Positions 25,941 to 34,472 of a DNA stretch of 64,000 nucleotides are shown in pieces. The stretch lies in assembly GCA_964475835.1 (NCBI GenBank), contig CAYYYL010000008.1, positions 33,470-97,469 on the forward strand, written 5' to 3'. Under the pieces are notes generated by a model, which worked only from the letters and a program-made list of their open reading frames with translations, ran no database searches and had not been told where the DNA came from. The translations under genes and the position numbers were made by a program. Within the stretch, counting starts at the first letter, position 1, and each line of letters opens with the position of its first letter. The DNA is from JABDCI01 sp964475835. Lineage in GTDB: Bacteria; Verrucomicrobiota; Verrucomicrobiia; JABWAM01.

Positions 25941-26165
25941 TTAGACTTCGCAGGCGATTTCAATTCGCTTGCCACACGTACATGTCACGATAATGCGGCT
26001 GGTGCCATCCGGTTGATTCACCAGTTCCACCCGGGGTTCGGTGGGCAGGGTGACCGAATGGGCGTGGGCTGATCCGTCGACGGAAGGCCATGCCAGCTTC
26101 TGGGCCTGTGCGGTGGCGTCGCCACGGATCAACTTCACTCGGATTCCTGTTTCTCGTTTCGACAT
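25941..26165 (-). CDS. Small uncharacterised Cys-containing protein downstream of motB
   Basis: The 74-residue protein starts MSKRETGIRVKLIRGDATAQ and ends IIVTCTCGKRIEIACEV. The C-terminal C-T-C-G...A-C arrangement of three Cys looks like half of a zinc-ribbon knuckle or a redox motif. No signal peptide or membrane segment is seen. It follows motB by 14 bp on the same strand and is probably co-transcribed with fliA-motA-motB. The family is not recognised; a cytoplasmic, metal-binding accessory of the flagellum is possible. Confidence 0.65.
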   Translation of the reverse strand: MSKRETGIRVKLIRGDATAQAQKLAWPSVDGSAHAHSVTLPTEPRVELVNQPDGTSRIIVTCTCGKRIEIACEV

Positions 26166-26179
26166 AAAGGGAGGTGGAA

Positions 26180-26998
26180 TTATGGATCAGGGGTGGGGGC
26201 AAACGATTTACGAACCGCATCGAAATCAGCGGTGGGATCCAGACGTACAAATACCGTGATGCGACGGTTCACATCAAGGTCAGGCTGAGTGCTTTCCAGC
26301 GGCTGGCGATCAGCGTATCCGACAACCCGGAGAAATTGATTCGAACGAATTCCACGCTCCTGCATGAATTGGCGCGCGACCATGGCGCGTTGGGTTGAGA
26401 GATCCCATTGATCCACCGATTGCTCGGAACTCTTGTCCCCTCCCTGGGTATGGCCCTCGACTTCAACCTGGAAGGGATAGCGTTCAAGCTCCCAGGCGAT
26501 GGTGCCAAGCACCCAGCGCCCGTAGTCGGTGAGCTTTGTGGAACGGTCCTCAAAGAGGGGGCGGTCGGGGCGATCCATCGCCTGAAGTCGGAAGCCGTCG
26601 TTGGTGAATTCAAATCGAAAAGCGTCGATATCCGTCAATTCATCATTGTTACGATGGAGCAAGCGCTGAAGGGTCGATGCGGTTTCACGCAAGGTGGCGT
26701 GAGCGGCCACAGCGCGGGTGGCCCACATTTCACCTCCCAGATCACCGGTGGATGAAGGTTGTGGAGGCACCATGCGCGCAGGAGTGCGCGAAAGCTGCGT
26801 GACGGGGGCGAGCATACCGACACCACTTGGATTACGTTGCAACAAGGCGGTGGAACGGAAGTATCCGGCGATGCTTTCCTTCATTTCCTGGCTCATCGCG
26901 ACGATCCAGAGCACGAGGAAGAGCGCCATCATCGCCGTCACGAAGTCGGCGTAGGCCACTTTCCAGGCACCACCGTGAGATCCTCGTTTTCCGCTCAT
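26180..26998 (-). CDS. motB: Flagellar stator protein MotB
   Basis: This 272-residue MotB has an N-terminal cytoplasmic tail, then KVAYADFVTAMMALFLVLWI. In this segment Asp18 is the proton-carrying residue, which points to a proton-type stator. The C-terminal OmpA-like peptidoglycan-binding domain shows FQVEVEGHTQGGDKSSEQSV, DLSTQRAMVARQFMQERGI and VGYADRQPLES. The VNRRITVFVRL end is family-typical. It partners with MotA immediately upstream (6 bp). Confidence 0.96.
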   Translation of the reverse strand: MSGKRGSHGGAWKVAYADFVTAMMALFLVLWIVAMSQEMKESIAGYFRSTALLQRNPSGVGMLAPVTQLSRTPARMVPPQPSSTGDLGGEMWATRAVAAHATLRETASTLQRLLHRNNDELTDIDAFRFEFTNDGFRLQAMDRPDRPLFEDRSTKLTDYGRWVLGTIAWELERYPFQVEVEGHTQGGDKSSEQSVDQWDLSTQRAMVARQFMQERGIRSNQFLRVVGYADRQPLESTQPDLDVNRRITVFVRLDPTADFDAVRKSFAPTPDP

Positions 26999-27004
26999 AA
27001 ATTC

Positions 27005-27862
27005 TTATCCCTTCAAGCTCTTCAACATGGCATCCATCTGCTCCGCGTTCACGCGACGGTCCTCGGGTATGCTGGAGCGCATGTTTTCGGCGGCCGTCAA
27101 GGGTGAGGCGCCTGCGGCGAAGGCCACGATGCCACTGCGTATGATGCAGAAATAGGCCAGTTCGTCATGGTTCAAAAATTCAATATTGCTTCCCAGGGGC
27201 TGGAGAATGCCATAACTGAGAAACACACCCAGGAAGGTTCCGACGAGCGCCGAGGAGACGTGGTGCCCGACCTCTTTCACGGGGCCGTCGATGTTGGCCA
27301 TGGTGATGATAATTCCCAATACGGCGGCAACGATGCCCAGTCCGGGAAGAGCATCCGCCACCTTGGAGAGCACACTGACAGGGTGATAGGAATGCATGTC
27401 CTTGCCGTTTACCTGTTCGTCGAGAAAGACCTTCAACTGGTCGGCCTTGATTTTGCCGTCGATGACAGGCTTCATCGCATCACAGAAGAATTCCACCGCA
27501 TGGTGGTTTTTCAGAAAAGAGGGATAGCGGCTGATGATGGTGCTTTTATCAGGTTCGAGGACGTGGGCTTCCAATCCGATGATGCCCTGCTGGCGTCCGA
27601 CGCGGAAAATCTCATACAGCATCTGGACGAGGTCCGTGTAGACCTTCTTGGAATAGGGAGATCCCTTGCAGGAACGGATCACGAAGGAAAAAAGCAGCTT
27701 CAACACCGAGGGAGGACTGCAAGCCACGAGGAACCCGAGGGCGCAACCACCGACTACAAAATATTCAGAGAGAACGAAGAGCGCGACAGGGTTTCCACCG
27801 GCAATGATAAAGCCGATGCAAACCGCCCCCATCACGATTCCCCATCCAATAAGCAGTGTCAT
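27005..27862 (-). CDS. motA: Flagellar stator protein MotA
   Basis: The 285-residue MotA begins LLIGWGIVMGAVCIGFIIAG, with four expected membrane segments (about 4-24, 30-50, 165-190, 200-220). The key Pro lies in KVADALPGLGIVAAVLGIII, at the third segment. A cytoplasmic loop of about 120 residues carries basic and acidic residues that would contact FliG. SALVGTFLGVFLSYGI is the fourth segment. It forms the ion-conducting stator with MotB and is co-transcribed with fliA. Confidence 0.96.
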   Translation of the reverse strand: MTLLIGWGIVMGAVCIGFIIAGGNPVALFVLSEYFVVGGCALGFLVACSPPSVLKLLFSFVIRSCKGSPYSKKVYTDLVQMLYEIFRVGRQQGIIGLEAHVLEPDKSTIISRYPSFLKNHHAVEFFCDAMKPVIDGKIKADQLKVFLDEQVNGKDMHSYHPVSVLSKVADALPGLGIVAAVLGIIITMANIDGPVKEVGHHVSSALVGTFLGVFLSYGILQPLGSNIEFLNHDELAYFCIIRSGIVAFAAGASPLTAAENMRSSIPEDRRVNAEQMDAMLKSLKG

Positions 27863-27875
27863 GGATCACGTCATT

Positions 27876-28748
27876 TCAGGTTTGCATCCGTTCCAAACGG
27901 CTCCGGAGGCGTTGAATGGCCAGTGTATGAATCTGCGAAACGCGTGATTCAGTCACATTCAGCGTCTCGGCAATTTCCTTCAGGCGAAGATCTTCGTAGT
28001 AGTAAAGGGCGAGCACCTTCTGCTCGATGGGGCTCAGACTCTGAATGGTCTCCACCACCAGGCGGTGCCGCTCTTCATTGAGCGTCGATTCCAGGGGGTT
28101 GCGTGTCCGGACATCCTGAATGCACTCCTCCTGGGTCAGATCCCCCTCCAACCCCTGGGAACGGACGTCCTGAAGCGAGATGAACAGCGCCGGGCGAATG
28201 TTCGCCATGTAGCGTTCGAGCTCCTCGATCGAAAGATGCATCTCCTCAGCCAGCTCCTCCTCGCTTGCCTCGCGACCGAGGCGTTGCTCCAGAGCCTGCT
28301 GGACCTTGCGGAAATCACGCGCCTGGCGATGCACGGAACGGGGAGCCCAGTCCATGCTGCGCAATTCATCGAGCACCGCTCCACGAACACGCATGGCCAC
28401 ATAGCTCTTCAAACTGCTTCCCTTGGTGGCGTCGTAGCGGCGAACCGCATCCATCAGACCGATCAGGCCTGCACTCAAAAGATCGTCCTGACTGATGTGG
28501 GGCGGAAGACTGATCGCGATGCGTCCCACCACCGTCTTCACGAGCGGAAGCATGCTGACGATGAGATCGTGCTGTTCCTTCGTGCTCGCGCTGTAGTTTT
28601 CGAGAGGTTTTCTCGACGGGGAACGCGGTCCGATGAATTCGGGGGATTCCGTATGAATGGCCAGTTGGGGAATATTCAGCTCGGGAATATTTCCGGTTGG
28701 CGGAGGTTCGATCTTGGTTTTTTCTCGGGGAGATAGGGCAGCACTCAT
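27876..28748 (-). CDS. fliA: Flagellar sigma factor FliA (sigma-28)
   Basis: This 290-residue sigma factor has region 2 (LVKTVVGRIAISLPPHISQD, then LLSAGLIGLMDAVRRYDATK), YVAMRVRGAVLDELRSMDWA and region 3. Region 4 has IQSLSPIEQKVLALYYYEDL and EIAETLNVTESRVSQIHTLA. These are diagnostic of the FliA/WhiG type. An N-terminal Pro-rich extension of about 50 residues is extra. It should read the promoters of fliC, fliD and cheA found here. No FlgM anti-sigma gene is recognised in the window. Confidence 0.94.
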   Translation of the reverse strand: MSAALSPREKTKIEPPPTGNIPELNIPQLAIHTESPEFIGPRSPSRKPLENYSASTKEQHDLIVSMLPLVKTVVGRIAISLPPHISQDDLLSAGLIGLMDAVRRYDATKGSSLKSYVAMRVRGAVLDELRSMDWAPRSVHRQARDFRKVQQALEQRLGREASEEELAEEMHLSIEELERYMANIRPALFISLQDVRSQGLEGDLTQEECIQDVRTRNPLESTLNEERHRLVVETIQSLSPIEQKVLALYYYEDLRLKEIAETLNVTESRVSQIHTLAIQRLRSRLERMQT

Positions 28749-28761
28749 AGGGTTTCAGTCA

Positions 28762-29016
28762 TTAGGGATTTTGGGTTGGCGGAGGGTTCGCCTGATGTTT
28801 TTTGATTTCCAAAGCTTTAAGGTGGGCGCGAAAGAGACTCATCAGAACGAGCTTCGCGAGAACGGCACAGGCCGCGCAGGCCGCAGCACCGCGGAAAAAG
28901 GCTGTGGCCATCGGAACGTCGTGCCAGATGGCAAGTCCCATCCCAGTCAGGAATCCCGCCAGTCCGGCGAGGATCATGAAGCCACGTAACAAAATGGAGA
29001 ATTGATCGGAAATCAT
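28762..29016 (-). CDS. Small uncharacterised membrane protein upstream of fliA
   Basis: The 84-residue protein has two predicted membrane helices (ILLRGFMILAGLAGFLTGMG and about residues 37-60, AFFRGAAACAACAVLAKLVL), followed by a basic tail with KALEIKKHQ and a Pro-rich end. The family is not recognised. It is the first gene after the sigma-54 element at 29037-29053 and lies 13 bp before fliA, so it belongs to the fliA-motAB operon. Its function is unknown. Confidence 0.7.
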   Translation of the reverse strand: MISDQFSILLRGFMILAGLAGFLTGMGLAIWHDVPMATAFFRGAAACAACAVLAKLVLMSLFRAHLKALEIKKHQANPPPTQNP

Positions 29017-29036
29017 AAGAAATTCTCAGAATTGTT

Positions 29037-29053
29037 AAGCAATCCCGATGCCA
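29037..29053 (-). promoter_or_regulatory. Sigma-54 promoter element of the orf84-fliA-motAB operon
   Basis: The minus strand reads TGGCATC-GGGA-TTGCTT, with GG and GC 10 bases apart as RpoN requires. It begins directly after the flhF stop codon. Transcription would begin near 29027, about 11 nt before the first ATG at 29016. This places fliA under sigma-54, consistent with a two-step cascade. Confidence 0.72.
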
Positions 29054-30202
29054 TTACGCCGTAACCTTGGTCAAATGGGGTGATTGAACCGGGGAATACC
29101 CTTGAAAGAAGGTTTTTCCAAAGGGAAATCCCCTTCCCTCGTGGAGTTCTCCGGGCACATTTTTCCCGCTTGAGAAGAAGGCGATGGGTAGACCCGTGAC
29201 GCGATGAGCTTCCCATACTTTGCCCAACCGGCACTCCAGATCCCCCTGGGTGAGGGCGACTCCTGCCATGGGAAGACGCTCGAAGTGGCCGCGAAACTGT
29301 TCCCAGATTCCGATGTCGGAGGGCATGCTCGCCGTGAGAATCACCTGAAATCGGGGATGTTGCGCGCATACCTCTCCCAAGGCAGTCCAGGCCTCGTCGC
29401 TGAAGGGAGAAACCCCATTCCAATCGATGAGAATATGCGTGCGGGGGGTCACTTCGTTGGCAAGCGAACGCAAATCTGCCCCGTGAAAGAGATGGCGAAC
29501 GGGAATGTCCAGCACTTCACTATACAGGGAAAGTTCCTGGGAGGGACCGGGCCGTGTCATATCCGCAGATACCACGAGCACTTCGGTCTGTTGCATGAGG
29601 CGCATCCGTGCCGCGATTTTCAGAAGTAAAAGAGTTTTTCCGATCCCCGGCATGCCGAGAAACAGGGTGCAGCGCCCCTCCTGTTGGGGGAACAGATCGC
29701 TCCAACCGATACGGGGAATGCGGTGATCCAGATCCGCCATGCACTGGTTCACATCAAGCGAAGGATTCTTGATGCTCCAGTCGACGAGGAGTTCCATCGC
29801 ATAGTCGCGGTTGAGCCCCTTGGAGGTCATGAAATCAAGCAGCGGATGCTGAAGCGGCTTGCTCTCCACCTGGGTGCGGGCCCAGTGAATGCGCTCCATC
29901 TGCCGCATGGTCGAGCGGCACTGGTGGACCTCGTCGCGGAGAGAATGCATCTCCTCAAACATCCCGGCAGGCATCGCTGAAGCCGCGGAAGGCTGGGGCT
30001 TTTCGACAGAAATCGGGGGACGCGCGGTCACTTCCACATATTCCTTGGAACGGCCGAAGATCTTTTTTGGGTTTTTCTTTTTTTCAACATGAAGAATAAT
30101 CGCGTCGGATCCCCATTTTTGCTTCACCGCATCAATGGCTTCCTGCAGGGAAGGTGCGTTGAATTTTTCGATGGGGTCCTGGATATTTGTGGGCGTTTTC
30201 AT
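29054..30202 (-). CDS. flhF: FlhF-like SRP-GTPase homologue with degenerate G motifs
   Basis: The 382-residue protein has a FlhF N-terminal domain (APSLQEAIDAVKQKWGSDAI, ILHVEKKKNPKKIFG). A linker and an NG-like domain follow, with the P-loop GMPGIGKT at residues 183-190. The next motifs have drifted: VSADMTRPGPSQELSLYSEV replaces the DTYRIGA-type box, LIDWNG replaces D-T-A-G and LTQGD replaces T-K-L-D. FFSSGKNVPGEL still matches the closing G5-like motif. FlhF places the polar flagellum. This one may bind nucleotide weakly or not hydrolyse it. The ATG at 30202 is chosen over an upstream TTG. No flhG follows. Confidence 0.82.
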   Translation of the reverse strand: MKTPTNIQDPIEKFNAPSLQEAIDAVKQKWGSDAIILHVEKKKNPKKIFGRSKEYVEVTARPPISVEKPQPSAASAMPAGMFEEMHSLRDEVHQCRSTMRQMERIHWARTQVESKPLQHPLLDFMTSKGLNRDYAMELLVDWSIKNPSLDVNQCMADLDHRIPRIGWSDLFPQQEGRCTLFLGMPGIGKTLLLLKIAARMRLMQQTEVLVVSADMTRPGPSQELSLYSEVLDIPVRHLFHGADLRSLANEVTPRTHILIDWNGVSPFSDEAWTALGEVCAQHPRFQVILTASMPSDIGIWEQFRGHFERLPMAGVALTQGDLECRLGKVWEAHRVTGLPIAFFSSGKNVPGELHEGRGFPFGKTFFQGYSPVQSPHLTKVTA

Positions 30203-30225
30203 AGGCGTCTCTTTCAAATTTCAGA

Positions 30226-32316
30226 TCATGCGTGATTGGGAACCATTCCGATCGATTGTACCTGGGTGCGCTCGGGCAGTTCGTTGTAGGCGACAATGGT
30301 CAGGTTGCGGAACGTGCCCTCGAAGAAGCGGCGCAGGGCCAATCGGATCGTGGGTGAGCAGACGATCAGGGGCTGAATTCCTGCCGACGCCATCTCCTTC
30401 ATCCTGTTGGCAAGCCCGTCGTAGAGGTGGCGCGCGACCGTCGGTTCCAGGGCGAGGGAGACATCATGCTGGGATTGACGGATGGATTGGGCGATGCGGT
30501 GCTCCAGTTCCGGATCAAGAGTGATGGCCGAGAGGGAGTTTTGTCCGGAGGGCATCAGGTGACGCACAAGATCACCTCCGAGGGCCTTGCGTGCCTGCTC
30601 GCTCAACTCATCCGGATTTTTTGTGGAGGACGCATAGTCCGCCACTTTCTCAAGGATCGCTCCCAGGTTGCGGATCGAAACCCCTTCGCGAAGGAGATTC
30701 TGCAATACGCGGTGCACCACACCGATCGTCACAAGATTGGGTACTAGCTCCGTGACTACCGCAGAGTTTACCTCCTTTAATTGATCCAGGAGCACACTGG
30801 TGTCTTGACGCGTGAGAAGCTGGTGGGCGTGTTGACGGATGGTTTCGGCAAGATGCGTGACGAGCACAGAGATTGGATCGACCACGGCGAGACCAAGCTG
30901 TTCGGCACTGCGGCGCTCGGCTTCGGGAATCCAGGTTGCCGGTAGATTGAAAACCGGTTCCGTGACGGTCTTGCCCGGAAGGGGCCGGGCGCTCGTTCCC
31001 ACTCCCATGGCGAGGAACTGGGTGGGAATCACCTCACCGCGGGCAATTTCGCTTCCACGAAGCTGGATGCAGTATTGATTGCCGCCCAGCATGGGATTGT
31101 CGCGGATTCGAATCGGGGAAATCGACAACCCCATTTCCGCCGCCACGCTTTTACGCAGGGATGTCACCCGGTCGAGCAAATCCCCGCCCTTGGATTTGTC
31201 GAGGAACGAAACCAGATTGTACCCGATCTCAAGTTGCAGGGGCTCAACCTTTAGCCAGCTGTCGGCCTTTTCCGTCGTCGCAGGCTTGGTTGCCGAGGAG
31301 GTTTTCTCTCCCCCTTCCCCTCCGGCCACATAGCCCTCGCCCTTTTCCTTCCGGTTTTTTACAGCACGCCCCATCATGAAGGCTCCACCCGCCAGGAGGA
31401 TGAATGCCCACGAGGGGAATCCGGGAATAAAGATAAATATGGCAAGAATCGCCGCCACTGCGTAGAGCGATTTGTGATGGGAAAAGAGCTGATTCGCGAT
31501 GTCTTCGCCCAGATTTTCCTTGCTCGGTCCACGGGTGACAAGAATACCGGCCGCGACAGAAATCAGGAGGGCGGGGATCTGGGTCACCAAACCATCACCC
31601 ACGGTCAGCAGAGAATAGTGCTGGGCGGCATCCTTGAGCGCCATCCCTTTTTGAAGAATCCCGATGGCGAACCCACCAAGGATATTGATCACCGTGATGA
31701 TGATGCCGGCGACCGCGTCCCCGCGTACGAACTTGCTCGCACCATCCATGGAACCGTAGAAGCTCGCTTCCTCCTGCAAAGCGGCGCGGCGCTTGCGGGC
31801 GTCCGCGTCGGTGATGTTGCCCGCATTCAAATCCGCATCAATGCTCATCTGCTTTCCAGGCAAGGCGTCCAAAGTGAAGCGGGCGGCGACTTCCGACACG
31901 CGGCCGGCGCCCTTGGTGATGACCACGAAGTTGATCGTCACAATGATGCAGAACACCACAATACCGACGACGAAATTTCCTCCGATGACAAAGTTTCCAA
32001 ACGCCGTGATCAGATGACCGGCATCCGCACGGTCGAGAATCGACCGGGTCGTCGCCACATTGAGCGCCAGACGAAAAAGGGTGACAAAGAGAAGAATGGT
32101 GGGGAAACCTGCAAATTGCACGGCGTCCTTCACATAGATCACCGTCATCAACACCATCAGCGACACGGCGATCGAAAGCGCAAGCGACACATCGATCAGG
32201 AAGGTCGGAAGCGGCAGGACGAGAACAAGAATGGTCGTGACCACCGCTGCGGCAAAAAGCATGTCGCTGCGGCGAAGGATGGAATTCCAAGTATTCGGTG
32301 TTTCTGGGGAGGACAT
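30226..32316 (-). CDS. flhA: Flagellar export gate protein FlhA
   Basis: The full-length 696-residue FlhA has eight N-terminal membrane segments (for example LFAAAVVTTILVLVLPLPTF and IVVFCIIVTINFVVITKGAG). The conserved FHIPEP-region loop includes VSEVAARFTLDALPGKQMSI, DADLNAGNITDADARKRRAA and EASFYGSMDGASKFVRGD. The C-terminal cytoplasmic domain ends near RNLTIVAYNELPERTQVQSI. It forms the nonameric ring of the type III export gate. Start coupling with flhB is by TAATTTATG. Confidence 0.97.
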   Translation of the reverse strand: MSSPETPNTWNSILRRSDMLFAAAVVTTILVLVLPLPTFLIDVSLALSIAVSLMVLMTVIYVKDAVQFAGFPTILLFVTLFRLALNVATTRSILDRADAGHLITAFGNFVIGGNFVVGIVVFCIIVTINFVVITKGAGRVSEVAARFTLDALPGKQMSIDADLNAGNITDADARKRRAALQEEASFYGSMDGASKFVRGDAVAGIIITVINILGGFAIGILQKGMALKDAAQHYSLLTVGDGLVTQIPALLISVAAGILVTRGPSKENLGEDIANQLFSHHKSLYAVAAILAIFIFIPGFPSWAFILLAGGAFMMGRAVKNRKEKGEGYVAGGEGGEKTSSATKPATTEKADSWLKVEPLQLEIGYNLVSFLDKSKGGDLLDRVTSLRKSVAAEMGLSISPIRIRDNPMLGGNQYCIQLRGSEIARGEVIPTQFLAMGVGTSARPLPGKTVTEPVFNLPATWIPEAERRSAEQLGLAVVDPISVLVTHLAETIRQHAHQLLTRQDTSVLLDQLKEVNSAVVTELVPNLVTIGVVHRVLQNLLREGVSIRNLGAILEKVADYASSTKNPDELSEQARKALGGDLVRHLMPSGQNSLSAITLDPELEHRIAQSIRQSQHDVSLALEPTVARHLYDGLANRMKEMASAGIQPLIVCSPTIRLALRRFFEGTFRNLTIVAYNELPERTQVQSIGMVPNHA

Positions 32317-32319
32317 AAA

Positions 32320-33417
32320 TTAGAGGGGATGAGTTTGTTCGGATAGGAGGGCGTCCTTTTTCTTCTGCTCGGCGAGGCGATAGACCTGGGCAAGGACAAC
32401 CGCGACCGCCTGGTAGTACATCGAGGGAACTTCCGCGCCCACATTGCACTTGCGATAAAGCGCACGGGCCAGGGGTTTGTTTTCCATGACGGGCACTCCG
32501 TTCTCGCGGGCGATGGTCTTGATTTTTTCCGCGATCAAATTCAACCCCTTGGCCACCACCTTGGGGGCGCGCATCTGACGCCGGTCGTAACGCAGGGCGA
32601 CAGCAACGTGGGTCGGATTCGTGATAATGACCGTCGCCTTGGGAACCTCTCCCATCATGCGCTTGCGATGCCGTGCGAGCATGATGCTTCGGATCTTGCC
32701 CCGAACTGCGGGGTTGGGTTCGGAGGATTTCGTTTCCTCCTTCACTTCCTCTTTGGTCATCATCAGGCCCTTTTCATAACTCCATTTCTGATAGGCGTAA
32801 TCCGATCCTGCAATGATCGTCATGGCCAGGGCGACACGCCAGCCGAGTGCCAGGGAAACGCTCGTCAGGTAGATCGTCAACTCCGCCGGGGTGCTTTCCC
32901 GGGTAAAAAGATCGGACTGCAGGGCCTGTTGAATCACTCCACGACAGATAAAAACGACGAGAGCCATCTTGAGGGTCGTCACCAGGGAACGGACCAGATT
33001 ATTCCATGAAAAAAGCTTCTTCATTCCATTGATGGGATTGAGGCTGTCCCATTTCGGAGCCATCGCTTCATCTGCAAATTCAAAGCCCACCTGTCCGAAT
33101 CCGGTGATCAGGGCCGCGAGGGCCACAATCCCCATCCATGCCACGGTGGCCCCCACCAGATTGATGCAAGGGGCCGAAAGAAGGAGATCCTGTCCGGGAA
33201 CCCCGACAGGGCCCTGACGGATGCTGGTGAAAACGCCCCGGGTGAAATCGATCAGGTTGTGACCCATAAGCGGTCCAAGCCAGGCGAGGGCAATGGTGCC
33301 GGCGACGATCGTTCCCGTGCTGGAGATTTCCGGACTGCGTGCAACGTGTCCCTTGCTCCGTGCCCGGGAACGTTGCTTGCTAGTGGCACGTTCACTTTTA
33401 TTCAGTTCGTCGTCCAT
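32320..33417 (-). CDS. flhB: Export substrate-specificity switch protein FlhB
   Basis: The 365-residue FlhB has a basic, polar N-terminus (LNKSERATSKQRSRARSKGH), four membrane segments, and the autocleavage site NPTH (residues 267-270, in VIITNPTHVAVALRYD). The conserved VVAKGLNLIAEKIKTIAREN and PLARALYRKCNVGAEVP follow. Self-cleavage at N-P switches export from hook to filament substrates together with FliK. It sits between fliR and flhA with gaps of only three bases on each side. Confidence 0.97.
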   Translation of the reverse strand: MDDELNKSERATSKQRSRARSKGHVARSPEISSTGTIVAGTIALAWLGPLMGHNLIDFTRGVFTSIRQGPVGVPGQDLLLSAPCINLVGATVAWMGIVALAALITGFGQVGFEFADEAMAPKWDSLNPINGMKKLFSWNNLVRSLVTTLKMALVVFICRGVIQQALQSDLFTRESTPAELTIYLTSVSLALGWRVALAMTIIAGSDYAYQKWSYEKGLMMTKEEVKEETKSSEPNPAVRGKIRSIMLARHRKRMMGEVPKATVIITNPTHVAVALRYDRRQMRAPKVVAKGLNLIAEKIKTIARENGVPVMENKPLARALYRKCNVGAEVPSMYYQAVAVVLAQVYRLAEQKKKDALLSEQTHPL

Positions 33418-33420
33418 GGT

Positions 33421-34191
33421 TCATCCCGCCTTCAAGGCGCGTAAAAAGGTCAGCCAGGTGTCCGGAATCCGGTCGAGCTGGTGTTGAATCAGACTGAGAA
33501 GGAATGGGGAGATCATCACGAGGAATGAAAGTCCCACCACCATCTTCACATTGAAGCTTTCCACAAAGAAGTTCACCCCGGGAAGCGCCCTCGCCAGAAG
33601 CCCGATGGAGAGGGAAACAAGGAACATGATCAGGAGCACGGGAGTCGCGATCTGGAGCGCCCCGACAAATACATGAGATGAAAGCGTGATCAAAGCATCC
33701 CCCATAGAGAGGGAGATCGAGCTCACCGGTGGAGGAAGGATCTGGAACATCTGAACCCAGACCCGCAAAAGCTCCTCGAACATACCGGTGCACCAGAAAA
33801 GCAGGGCGGTGATGACAAGCGCGATGGTGCCAAAGGGACTGTTCGGGGTACCTGAAAGGGGACTGATCTGTTGCGCCACCTGGAAACCGATTTCGCTGTC
33901 GATCCATTGGGTGCCGAGGGAAATCGTGGCGAACACCAGTCGAATCGCGAACGCGAACGTGGCCCCAAGCACTCCCTCAAGAAACATGGCCCCAAGGAGC
34001 TGGGGGACGTTTGTGGGATGAAAATGCGACGTCGGCAACGTGGGCATGATGACCAGGCTCAACCAGATCGCGAGTCCCAGCCGGATCAGGCGCGGAACCT
34101 GCACATCCGAGAACATGGGGAAAAATCCGACGAGGAAGGAGGTCCTTCCGAACACCAGAAAAAAATCCCAGGGTGAAAACAGAAAGTTCAT
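33421..34191 (-). CDS. fliR: Export gate protein FliR
   Basis: The 256-residue membrane protein opens MNFLFSPWDFFLVFGRTSFL and has GFFPMFSDVQVPRLIRLGLA. ATFAFAIRLVFATISLGTQW and DALITLSSHVFVGALQIATP follow. About six membrane segments fit the FliR family. The start at 34191 overlaps the fliQ stop (ATGA, 34188-34191); a longer upstream frame runs antiparallel through other genes and was rejected. FliR is a core part of the FliP5Q4R1 gate. Confidence 0.95.
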   Translation of the reverse strand: MNFLFSPWDFFLVFGRTSFLVGFFPMFSDVQVPRLIRLGLAIWLSLVIMPTLPTSHFHPTNVPQLLGAMFLEGVLGATFAFAIRLVFATISLGTQWIDSEIGFQVAQQISPLSGTPNSPFGTIALVITALLFWCTGMFEELLRVWVQMFQILPPPVSSISLSMGDALITLSSHVFVGALQIATPVLLIMFLVSLSIGLLARALPGVNFFVESFNVKMVVGLSFLVMISPFLLSLIQHQLDRIPDTWLTFLRALKAG

Positions 34192-34457
34192 TTTGCGATA
34201 TCCGGAAGTCGGTGCATGAGATCCACCAGGAAGACCGTGATCTGGTGCAGCATCCAGGGTCCCCCCACCAAAAGGGCCCCGCTGATGATCAGAACCTTCG
34301 GCATGAAGCTCAGGGTCATTTCCTGAATGGAAGTCACCGTCTGAAAAATACTCACCGCGACGCCGACGATCAGCGTCAGGACCAGAATCGGCCCCGCGAG
34401 CATGAACGCCATCATCAGCGTCTGCTTCAAGAGTTCCTGAACAACGTCGACATTCAT
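34188..34457 (-). CDS. fliQ: Export gate protein FliQ
   Basis: The 89-residue protein has two membrane helices (TLMMAFMLAGPILVLTLIVG and about residues 49-75) and the FliQ signature GVAVSIFQTVTSIQEMTLSF followed by MPKVLIISGALL. It forms the FliPQR gate. It overlaps fliR by four bases and follows fliP by 15 bp. Confidence 0.96.
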   Translation of the reverse strand: MNVDVVQELLKQTLMMAFMLAGPILVLTLIVGVAVSIFQTVTSIQEMTLSFMPKVLIISGALLVGGPWMLHQITVFLVDLMHRLPDIAK

Positions 34458-34472
34458 AAAATTGCTGGCGGT

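Noticed and set aside
31474..32346. Long plus-strand open frames opposite flhA, cheA, motA and fliD
   Set aside because: They are antisense to strongly recognised genes, have skewed composition (Arg, His, Gly rich) and show no family features.
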